Below, piece after piece: positions 1 to 6,169 of a stretch of 11,689 nt of DNA. Each line of letters begins with the position of its first letter. Positions within the stretch are counted from its first letter, which is position 1. The stretch is taken from positions 1-11,689 of the forward strand of contig JALXAF010000427.1 in the NCBI GenBank assembly GCA_026992375.1, given 5' to 3'. The notes below the pieces were generated by a model. It was not told where the DNA came from, ran no database searches, and saw only the letters and a list, made by a program, of their open reading frames with translations. The stretch is from Anaerolineae bacterium. Its GTDB lineage: Bacteria; Chloroflexota; Anaerolineae; J102. The translations under genes and the position numbers were made by a program.

Positions 1-30
1 AAACGCCGATGTGGCTTCGGCGGGCGTTTT
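1..30 (-). terminator. Terminator-like hairpin at the window edge, downstream of murB
   Basis: Seen: AAACGCC (1-7) and GGCGTTT (23-29) form a perfect 7-bp inverted repeat. A competing 6-bp stem pairs 4-9 with 17-22 around a 7-nt loop. Read on the minus strand, A residues lead into a GC stem followed by TTT at the edge, with TTTT on the other side for plus-strand reading. That shape fits a possibly bidirectional intrinsic terminator about 70 nt after the murB stop. Inference: it may end the operon, but the T-tract runs off the window, so its true length is unknown. Confidence 0.35.
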
Positions 31-96
31 CCTGCCGCGGCCTGTATGGTTACAACGCATTGCGCATTACGGGGTTGGCTTCCCGGACGAACCCGG
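31..96. other. Short non-coding region after murB
   Basis: These 66 bases lie between the murB stop and the edge hairpin. I see no tRNA-like fold, no credible start with a ribosome binding site and no convincing promoter. A partial direct repeat (minus strand AATGCGC then AATGCG) is the only local pattern. In related clusters ftsQ or ftsZ often follows, but neither is visible here. Confidence 0.4.
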
Positions 97-1092
97 TCAA
101 CGAGTGTTTTCAACTCTGGGGTCGGGCAAGGGGGGAGACGAGGGCCAGTCGCCGATAAGCAGGATCTCCGGCTCCAGCAGCACGCCGAATTGCCGCCACA
201 CTTCGCGGCGGGCCAGGGCCATCAGCGCCAACACATCGGCCGCGGTGGCCCGACCGCGGTTGATGATGAAATTGGCGTGCCTTTCGCTGATGCAGGCGTC
301 GCCCGCACAGCAGCCTTTCAATCCCGCCAGCTCGATGAGCCGACCGGCGTAGTCGCCTGGCGGGTTCTTGAAGATGGAGCCTGCGCTTTTCTCGGTGGGC
401 TGGGTGCGCCGTCGCTGCTGGATGGCGGCCCTGGCCTGTTTCGCGGCCCGGCCCTCGGTGTCGGGCCTCAGGCGGAAGGTCGCGGAGAGGATGACGGCGG
501 GCGTTTGGCCCGGCTGCGTGCGCTTTAGACGACTGCTGCGATACTCGAAAGCCATCTTGTCTGCGAGCCAGGTCTCTACCCGGCCCTCGCGCCACACTCG
601 CGCGCTTGCCAGCACGCTGGCGATATCTCCGCCATGAGCGCCGGCATTGCCGACGATGGCGCCGCCCACCGAGCCGGGAATGCTGACGGCCCAGCTCAGG
701 CCCGCCAGCCCGCGGTTGACGCTCTCTCGGGCGAAGCCCGCTAGCGGCGCACCCGCCTCCACTTCGACGACGATCTGTTCGTTCTGTTGTGAATGTTCTG
801 GCCAGTGAATTGCCTTGCATTGATTGACAATCGTCAGGCCCGAGACGCCCTCATCGCTGATGAGGATGTTGGAGCCGCCCCCCAGCAGCAGGAAGGGCGT
901 CTGCGCGCGGTGAAGCAGCGTCAGGGCTGCGATCAGGTCGTCCAGATGACGGATGACGGCCAGATATTCGGCGGAGCCGCCAATGCGAAAAGTGGTGAAG
1001 GGGGCCAGGGGAGCGTTGCGGCCCAGACCGCCGCGGCTCAGTTCATCCAGGGCTGCGCTGAGTTCTGCAGATAGCATGGCGCGATGGCTCAC
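97..1092 (-). CDS. murB: UDP-N-acetylenolpyruvoylglucosamine reductase MurB
   Basis: Cytosolic FAD enzyme that uses NADPH to reduce UDP-GlcNAc-enolpyruvate to UDP-MurNAc, the second committed step of peptidoglycan synthesis. Seen in the 331 residues: FAD-domain motifs TTFRIGG (33-39) and GGGSNILISD (71-80), then SIPGSVGGAIVGNAGAHGGDI (starting at 137), YRSSRLK (184-190), and the C-terminal substrate domain with GSIFKNPPG (238-246) and SERHANFIINRG (269-280). Ser239 is the expected proton donor and Glu309, in LEPEI, the expected acid partner. The shorter GSIFKNPPG-type domain looks like the type II class. The start is GTG, 12 nt after the murC stop; an ATG five codons in (1077) is equally possible, and neither has a clear Shine-Dalgarno sequence. 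The last roughly 15 residues are Pro-rich and unlikely to be part of the fold. It is the last gene seen in the operon. Confidence 0.96.
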   Translation of the reverse strand: MSHRAMLSAELSAALDELSRGGLGRNAPLAPFTTFRIGGSAEYLAVIRHLDDLIAALTLLHRAQTPFLLLGGGSNILISDEGVSGLTIVNQCKAIHWPEHSQQNEQIVVEVEAGAPLAGFARESVNRGLAGLSWAVSIPGSVGGAIVGNAGAHGGDIASVLASARVWREGRVETWLADKMAFEYRSSRLKRTQPGQTPAVILSATFRLRPDTEGRAAKQARAAIQQRRRTQPTEKSAGSIFKNPPGDYAGRLIELAGLKGCCAGDACISERHANFIINRGRATAADVLALMALARREVWRQFGVLLEPEILLIGDWPSSPPLPDPRVENTR

Positions 1093-1104
1093 GATCGGTG
1101 GCTG

Positions 1105-2607
1105 CTAATCAGACGTCGGGGTGGCCGATGCCTTCTCCTGCAATCGGGCCAGCAGCGTGGGCCCAAGCCGGGTGGCTGTGCCCGCGCTGAGGATGATGAC
1201 CAGGCTGTTGGGACGCAACGCTTGCAGCAGAAAATCGGCCGCGTCATCCAGCTCGCTGATGGCCCGAACTTGTTCATGATGGCTTGCCGCCGCCACCAGC
1301 TCGGGGGTGATGGCGGGATCGGGCGATTCGCGGGCGGGGTAGATGTCGGTGATGATGAGGTGATCAGCGAAGCTGAACGCGCCGTTGAATTGGTCCAGAA
1401 AGGTGCGGGTGCGGCTGTAGGTGTGGGGCTGGTAGACGGCCCATATCTCCCGATCTGGATAAGTCGAACGGGCCGCTTGCAGGGTGCTGCGGATTTCGGC
1501 GGGATGGTGGGCGTAGTCGTCGATGATCAGCACGCCTCGGGCCTCGCCTTTGCGTTCGAAGCGGCGGGCCGCGCCCTGATAGGTGGCCAGATGCGGGATG
1601 GCTTCGGGTAGCGGGATGCCCGCGGCCTCGACGGCCAATAGTGCAGCCATGCTGTTTAGAATGTTGTGAACGCCCGGTATGGCCAACCGGACGACGTGCT
1701 CGCCGTGCGGGTCGATGAGACGGTAGCGAGCGCCGTCCGGGCTCAGCTCGATGTCTTCGGCCCGAACGTCCGCGCCCCGGAAGCTGCCGTAGCTGCGCCC
1801 GCCCGCCAGCAGACCCTCGCGCTCCCATTGGCGCAGCGTCTGGTCATCGCGGCAGTAGATGACGCCGCCTTCCGTTTTTACCTGAGCCAGCAGCCGCCGG
1901 AATGCGTCCTGGTAGCTGGCGGGTGTGGGGAACATGTCCGGGTGATCCCATTCCAGGTTGGTGATGACCAGCCGCCAGGGATGCAGGCCCAAAAACATGT
2001 AGTCGTACTCATCCGCTTCGATGACGAACAAGGGCTCCCGGCCCGCGTCACTAAAGCCCAGCCCTGGTATCTCGCTGCCAATGATGTAGCCGGGCTGGCG
2101 TCCCGCTCGGGTGAGGATGTGCGCGATCATGGCGGTGGTGGTGGTTTTGCCGTGGGTGCCGGCTACAGCGATGACCTGACGATCAGCGGTCAGCGGGCCC
2201 AAAATATCATTGCGTTTGACCACGGGAACGCCCCAGGCCCGGGCCTGCTGCACTTCGGGGTTTTGCGCTGGCACGGCCGAGGAGATGAGGAGCATATCCG
2301 GGCGCTGTGGTGCGGTTTCGCTCATTAGATGGGCAGCGTCGTGGCCGACGAAGGTGCGGGCGCCCATCGCTTGCAGGGCTTCTGTGCGTTGGTTGGCCTC
2401 TCGATCGCTGCCGCTGACCTGAAATCCCAATTGCAGCAGCACTCTGGCGATGGGCGCGAGGCCCGTGCCGCCAACGCCCACCAGGTGAATGCGATGACGG
2501 GAGCGGATATCCAAAGGGAGTTGGAAGAGCTGCGTCCAGTTTGTCATGGGGAACGGTTCGTTCGTTAGGCGTCGAACGAATTGTACAGCGTGCGGAAGAG
2601 GCGTCAT
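1105..2607 (-). CDS. murC: UDP-N-acetylmuramate--L-alanine ligase MurC
   Basis: Cytosolic ATP-dependent Mur ligase that adds L-Ala to UDP-MurNAc, the product of the neighbouring MurB. Seen (500-residue numbering): Rossmann-like N-terminal motif HLVGVGGTG near 41-49, P-loop AGTHGKTTTT (149-158), EADEYD (197-202), NLEWDHPDMF (217-226), the ATP-pocket motif GVHNILN (312-318), and in the C-terminal domain DDYAHHPAE (363-371) and QPHTYSRTR (393-401). The usual GAGD near the end reads SAGT (474-477). Two starts compete. The ATG at 2607 leaves an 18-nt gap after the upstream gene and has AAGGA 10 nt before it. The ATG at 2547 (480 residues, N-terminus MTNWTQLF) matches the family's usual length before HIHFVG better but has only a C-rich tract upstream. 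I chose 2607 for spacing and SD; the start is uncertain, the gene is not. Confidence 0.95.
   Translation of the reverse strand: MTPLPHAVQFVRRLTNEPFPMTNWTQLFQLPLDIRSRHRIHLVGVGGTGLAPIARVLLQLGFQVSGSDREANQRTEALQAMGARTFVGHDAAHLMSETAPQRPDMLLISSAVPAQNPEVQQARAWGVPVVKRNDILGPLTADRQVIAVAGTHGKTTTTAMIAHILTRAGRQPGYIIGSEIPGLGFSDAGREPLFVIEADEYDYMFLGLHPWRLVITNLEWDHPDMFPTPASYQDAFRRLLAQVKTEGGVIYCRDDQTLRQWEREGLLAGGRSYGSFRGADVRAEDIELSPDGARYRLIDPHGEHVVRLAIPGVHNILNSMAALLAVEAAGIPLPEAIPHLATYQGAARRFERKGEARGVLIIDDYAHHPAEIRSTLQAARSTYPDREIWAVYQPHTYSRTRTFLDQFNGAFSFADHLIITDIYPARESPDPAITPELVAAASHHEQVRAISELDDAADFLLQALRPNSLVIILSAGTATRLGPTLLARLQEKASATPTSD
2557..2580 (-). other. 8-bp hairpin at the murC start region
   Basis: TTCGTTCG (2557-2564) and CGAACGAA (2573-2580) are perfect inverted repeats with an 8-nt loop. 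In the transcript the stem ends 9 nt before the internal ATG at 2547, and lies inside codons 10-17 if murC starts at 2607. There is no T-run, so it is not an intrinsic terminator. It could affect initiation at 2547; function is inferred only. Confidence 0.35.
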
Positions 2608-2625
2608 GTCAGGATGATCCTTGGG

Positions 2626-3174
2626 CTACTTTCTCACCCTGAAGATGAGCATGACACCCACCAACACGGCCCAGAAGATGGGCGGGACTACGTAAGGCGG
2701 CAGGAAATTAGCGATATGTTCTCCCGTTGTGGTCAGAGGAAGTTGCAGGATGTGAAAATCGGTGACGGGATAATGGAAATAATCCTGAAAATACCAGAGT
2801 GCGCCTGCAACGAGATAGCCGTTCATGGCTCCCACCAACAGGTTATAGAGGAAGCCGGTGAATCCTTTGGTGGGTTTGCCTTTGAAGGCGAAGGTGTCGC
2901 CCGCGTAGCTGGCGAAGATGATGGCGATGAAGATGACGCTAAGGCCCGAGGCCATGATGTGCTCTATCGATCTCTGGGATAGCGAGATGTGGAAGGTCTC
3001 CCGATAGAGTTTGTTGATTATCGTCGGTAGTTTGGGAACGGCGAAGTAGGTGATGAGGAAAAGCGCCACGAAGATGAGTGTAGTGGCGCCCAGCTCTCGA
3101 TGATAGCCGCGCACGAATGCGATGAGTATGAAGAAGAAGAAAACGGTCAGCCACAGATATTCGAAGGGCCCCAT
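2626..3174 (-). CDS. CvpA-like integral membrane protein (second of a pair)
   Basis: Not a named dcw gene. The 182 residues contain about five hydrophobic segments: 5-22, 30-45, 75-92, 110-128 and 160-178. After the first comes VRGYHRE (21-27), like the GYxRG turn of CvpA-family proteins, and the fourth carries GAMNGYL (115-121). E. coli CvpA, known from colicin V production and later from envelope stress phenotypes, is of similar size. The gene follows its partner after one base and has the best ribosome binding site in the window, AGGAGG 8 nt before the ATG. It shares topology and the GA(M/L)NGYL motif with the upstream protein, so the two look like diverged paralogs. Position between murG and murC suggests a role in envelope growth, perhaps as a membrane partner of the synthesis machinery; that is inference. 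Family assignment is moderate and function unknown. Confidence 0.7.
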   Translation of the reverse strand: MGPFEYLWLTVFFFFILIAFVRGYHRELGATTLIFVALFLITYFAVPKLPTIINKLYRETFHISLSQRSIEHIMASGLSVIFIAIIFASYAGDTFAFKGKPTKGFTGFLYNLLVGAMNGYLVAGALWYFQDYFHYPVTDFHILQLPLTTTGEHIANFLPPYVVPPIFWAVLVGVMLIFRVRK

Positions 3175-3175
3175 C

Positions 3176-3901
3176 TCAGCTTCCTCCTCCCGTGCCGCCC
3201 GAGCTGGCGCTGCTTTTCTTTTTGCCGCGAGTCAAGCTGGCCAGGGTGATGATCACGATTGCGAAAAGGATGATGGGGATGGCCCATGTTCCGAACGTGT
3301 CGAACATGAAGTTGAGAAGACCTGCAACGCCTTTGATAAGGAGCTCGACAAGGTAGCTGAACAGCTCGCCTAGTTGCTTGACGACGCCAGTGACGCTCAT
3401 ATCCTTGAAGGTGAAGGGGGGCTCGTCTGGCAGAAGGGGCAGAAAGATGATCGAGAGCAGGTAGCCGTTGAGTGCGCCAATGACCAAAGCCATGCCCGGC
3501 ATTTTATCTTTTTTGAGCAGTGTCGAGACCAGGTAGCCGATGAGGATGAGGAAGACCATGGCCAGGAACATGGCCATTTCGGCGTTTTCTTTGGGGATGG
3601 GAGGCGGCAGGCGTTTGATTTCGGTGAATATCTTGTTCAGCGTTGTGGCGTTGAAGTTGCCGGTGATGATGGCTGTTGCGCCGCCGTGGATGAGGAATTG
3701 AATGGCGAATGTGATGTTGTTGACGAGTTTGACCAGGGTTTTGCCCAGGTATTCCGGCATTCCCAGCAGAAATCCGGCGATGATGAAGGCCAGTTTGGTC
3801 AGTTCCGACCAGATGCCGCGCTGATAGCCCTGCCATGCGAACAGGGCGATGATGATCCAGAAGAGGATGTTAGCCTGTAGTTCGGCTGTGTTTCCGCTCA
3901 T
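3176..3901 (-). CDS. CvpA-like integral membrane protein (first of a pair)
   Basis: Unnamed 241-residue membrane protein. Hydrophobic segments are at 12-30, 37-58 (weak), 109-128, 136-157 and 206-223, with a further amphipathic stretch at 176-200. The first segment ends in WQGYQRG (23-29), the CvpA-like turn, and the fourth holds IGALNGYL (141-148), matching GAMNGYL in its neighbour. The C-terminus is a flexible, basic then Ser/Gly-rich tail, TRGKKKSSASSGGTGGGS, probably cytoplasmic by the positive-inside rule. The gene starts at an ATG that overlaps the murG stop as ATGA, so it is likely translationally coupled to murG; no SD is visible. Codons of the Gly-rich tail contain the SD of the next gene. 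GC content is visibly lower than in the flanking mur genes, partly because of hydrophobic codons. Function is not known; a dcw-linked membrane role is inferred from position. Confidence 0.7.
   Translation of the reverse strand: MSGNTAELQANILFWIIIALFAWQGYQRGIWSELTKLAFIIAGFLLGMPEYLGKTLVKLVNNITFAIQFLIHGGATAIITGNFNATTLNKIFTEIKRLPPPIPKENAEMAMFLAMVFLILIGYLVSTLLKKDKMPGMALVIGALNGYLLSIIFLPLLPDEPPFTFKDMSVTGVVKQLGELFSYLVELLIKGVAGLLNFMFDTFGTWAIPIILFAIVIITLASLTRGKKKSSASSGGTGGGS
3183..3188 (-). promoter_or_regulatory. Strong ribosome binding site of the second CvpA-like gene
   Basis: AGGAGG on the minus strand lies 8 nt before the ATG at 3174, inside the last Gly codons of the upstream gene. It is the only textbook Shine-Dalgarno sequence in the window and fixes the start of the downstream gene. 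It may raise synthesis of that protein relative to its neighbours, which lack such sites. Confidence 0.8.
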
Positions 3902-5025
3902 GATGATTGGGCGAGATCGAAAAGGATGCGGGCGATGGCTGCGGCGGCATCGGGGCGGGCCAGGCTTGCGCTGGCCTGGCTCATGGCGGCCAGGCGTTCG
4001 GGATGGCGGCGCAGGTCGAGGATGGCGGGAAGCAGCGCCTGGGGCATGGCGTCGTTTTCGATGATGATGGCGGCGTTGCGGTCGGCCAGGTAGCGGGCGT
4101 TGCGGCGCTGGTGTCCGCCCGAGATGGGCAGGGGGACGAGGATGGCTGGCAATCCCAGCGCGGGGAATTCGCCCAGGGTGGAGGCTCCGGCCCGGGCTAC
4201 GACTAGATCCGCGGCCTGGAGCGCGGCGGGCATCTCATCGTGGAGATAGGGGAACAGCCGGTAGCGGGCGCGCTGTTCGGGGCTGAGATGGGCGGCTCTG
4301 GTTTCGGCTTGCTGATAATCCAGCTCGCCACTGATGTGGATGACCTGCATTTCTTCCAGCAGGTCGGGGAGGATGCCCGCCAGCGCCTGGTTGATGGCTC
4401 GGGCGCCGCGCGATCCTCCAAAAACCAGCAGGGTGAACTGCCGGGGATCGAGCTGGAAGGTGGTGCGGGCTTCGGAGCGACTCATGCTGCGCTGCCGCAG
4501 TTCGGGCCGCACCGGATAACCTGTGTCGTAAACCGGGATCGGATATTTCTGGAAGTGTGCGGCCACCTCGGGGAAGGATACGGCGATGGCCGAGGCGTAG
4601 GGAGCCAGGCGCTGCACGCCCATGCCGGGCGTGATGTCGGGCAGGTAGATGAGAATGGGAATGTGATGATGATGTGCGGCCCAGACCACCGGCCCGCACA
4701 CGTAGCCGCCGGTGACGAAGACCGCGTCGGGACGCCATCGGGCCAGCAGGCTGCGGGCCTGTCGGCTGCCCTGGATCATGCGCAGGGCGTTTCGGGCCAG
4801 CTTAATGGGGTTGTGAATGCGTATCTGGCCCGCCTGAATGGCTGCGAAGTCGAGCTGGGCCCTTCGGGCGAGCCGGGATTCCACGCCCTCCGCGGAGCCT
4901 GCGTAGAGCCATTCCAGGGCTTCGGGGACTCTGTGTTGGGGCCAGATGTCGTTAGCTGCGGCGACGACGGTGAGAATAGGATACACGTGACCGCCGGTTC
5001 CGCCGCCTGAAAGAAGGAGTCGCAT
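3898..5025 (-). CDS. murG: Lipid II synthase MurG (UDP-GlcNAc transferase)
   Basis: Membrane-associated GT-B glycosyltransferase at the cytoplasmic face. It moves GlcNAc from UDP-GlcNAc onto lipid I to give lipid II, directly after MraY. Seen in 375 residues: G-loop 1 SGGGTGGH (6-13) with the expected His13, G-loop 2 TGGYVCGP (105-112), G-loop 3 FGGSRGA (202-208), and the donor-binding stretch ARAGASTLGEFPALGLP (277-293) with the conserved Glu286, followed by GGHQRRNA (303-310). Length fits the family. The start is the ATG immediately before the first G-loop strand. The frame stays open upstream to 5211, but that extension is the ftsW shadow and non-membrane-like, so it is rejected. The first 74 nt overlap the end of ftsW, and the stop overlaps the next start as ATGA. 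No SD is visible, so initiation probably depends on coupling to ftsW translation. Confidence 0.96.
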   Translation of the reverse strand: MRLLLSGGGTGGHVYPILTVVAAANDIWPQHRVPEALEWLYAGSAEGVESRLARRAQLDFAAIQAGQIRIHNPIKLARNALRMIQGSRQARSLLARWRPDAVFVTGGYVCGPVVWAAHHHHIPILIYLPDITPGMGVQRLAPYASAIAVSFPEVAAHFQKYPIPVYDTGYPVRPELRQRSMSRSEARTTFQLDPRQFTLLVFGGSRGARAINQALAGILPDLLEEMQVIHISGELDYQQAETRAAHLSPEQRARYRLFPYLHDEMPAALQAADLVVARAGASTLGEFPALGLPAILVPLPISGGHQRRNARYLADRNAAIIIENDAMPQALLPAILDLRRHPERLAAMSQASASLARPDAAAAIARILFDLAQSS

Positions 5026-6145
5026 CGAGGCTGATTCGGGATTGTCCGTCTTTTGAGATGTTGAGCAGGATGCCCAGGCCCGCCATGATTGTAACCAGGC
5101 TGGAGCCGCCGTAGGAGATGAAGGGCAAGGGAATGCCCGTGTTGGGGATGGTGACGGTGACCACCGCGATGTTGATGAATGCTTGCAGCACGATCCAGGT
5201 GGTGATGCCAAAGGCCAGCAGTTGGCCGAACGCGTCCTGCGCGTTCAGGGCGATGCGGGTGCCGCGGTAGGCCAGGAAGAGGAACGCGGCGATCACGAGC
5301 AGCGCGCCTATCAGCCCCAGTTCTTCGCCCACCACCGCAAAGACGATGTCGGAGTGGATGGCGGGCAGGCCGCTTTCGGGCAATTTGAAGATGCTGTTGC
5401 CAAGCCCCCGGCCGAAGAAGCCGCCCCGCAGCAGCGCGGCGTAACCGCTTTTCACCTGCATGTTGGGGCTGTTCCAGGGCGCGAGGAAGGATTGCACGAA
5501 CTCGGTGATCCGATTGAGTGCGTATTTGAACTGGATGATGGCGATGGTGAAGACCAGGGCGATGACGCCGAGCAGGATGCCGATTTGCAGCAGATCGGCC
5601 CCGGCGATGATGAGCATGGCCACCGCGGTGAGTGCGATGAGCACCGAGGTGGAGATATCGGGCTGGATGATGATGGCGAAGATGAAGATGCCTAGCAGAA
5701 CGGAGAAGGGCAACAATCCCACGCCGATCTGATCCAGTTGCTCCTCCTCTTTCGAGGCGAGCCATGCCGCGATGTAGATGAAGATGGCTAGTTTCGCCAC
5801 CTCGGAGGGCTGAAGCGAGCCGTGGAGCAACTGGCGGCGGGCGCCGCCCACGCCCACTTTGGCCGTGAAATAGGTGTAGATGAGCAGGCCCAGGGCCACG
5901 GCCATGATGGGGATGGCCAGTTTGTTCCAGATGCGATAGTCGATCTGGATGAGGATGAACATGGCCGCCAGGCCCAGGGCCACCATGATCAGGTGTTTGG
6001 TGATGAATTTGTAGGGTGCGTCGGGATCGATGGCGTAGGACGCGCTGAATTGCATCACGATGCCAAAACCCAGCAGTGCGAAGATGAGGATCAGCAACTG
6101 GGAATCGAGATGTTTGGCGACGGTTTTGGCTGAGGATGCGCTCAT
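4952..6145 (-). CDS. ftsW: FtsW-type SEDS peptidoglycan glycosyltransferase
   Basis: Polytopic SEDS polymerase that links lipid II into glycan strands at the division septum, acting with a class B PBP such as the one encoded upstream. Seen in 397 residues: roughly ten hydrophobic segments, GGARRQLLHGSLQPSEVAKL (100-119), QPDISTS (161-167, usually QPDLGT), the periplasmic motif PAIHSDIVFAVVGEELG (261-277) and GIPLPFISYGGSSLV (337-351). Asp266 in the HSD triplet corresponds to the catalytic Asp of FtsW/RodA. FtsW rather than RodA is favoured by the dcw context. The start lies 24 nt after the murD stop with no SD and a C-rich tract before the ATG. The conserved fold ends near residue 363; the remaining tail is very Arg-rich (11 Arg in the last 18 residues) and overlaps the first codons of murG by 74 nt. 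Confidence 0.93.
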   Translation of the reverse strand: MSASSAKTVAKHLDSQLLILIFALLGFGIVMQFSASYAIDPDAPYKFITKHLIMVALGLAAMFILIQIDYRIWNKLAIPIMAVALGLLIYTYFTAKVGVGGARRQLLHGSLQPSEVAKLAIFIYIAAWLASKEEEQLDQIGVGLLPFSVLLGIFIFAIIIQPDISTSVLIALTAVAMLIIAGADLLQIGILLGVIALVFTIAIIQFKYALNRITEFVQSFLAPWNSPNMQVKSGYAALLRGGFFGRGLGNSIFKLPESGLPAIHSDIVFAVVGEELGLIGALLVIAAFLFLAYRGTRIALNAQDAFGQLLAFGITTWIVLQAFINIAVVTVTIPNTGIPLPFISYGGSSLVTIMAGLGILLNISKDGQSRISLDATPSFRRRNRRSRVSYSHRRRRS

Positions 6146-6148
6146 GGT

Positions 6149-6159
6149 TGGGGGATGAA
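6149..6159 (-). promoter_or_regulatory. C-rich 11-mer before the ftsW start
   Basis: The minus-strand word TTCATCCCCCA ends 3 nt before the ftsW ATG, where a Shine-Dalgarno sequence would be expected. The same 11 bases occur before murD. Whether it acts in initiation is unknown; it may be a shared leader element or chance in a GC-rich genome. Confidence 0.3.
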
Positions 6160-6169
6160 CCTGTGATGC

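Noticed and set aside
5026..5211. 62-residue N-terminal extension of MurG
   Set aside because: The upstream part is the out-of-frame reading of ftsW membrane codons. MurG proteins begin a few residues before the first G-loop, as from the ATG at 5025.
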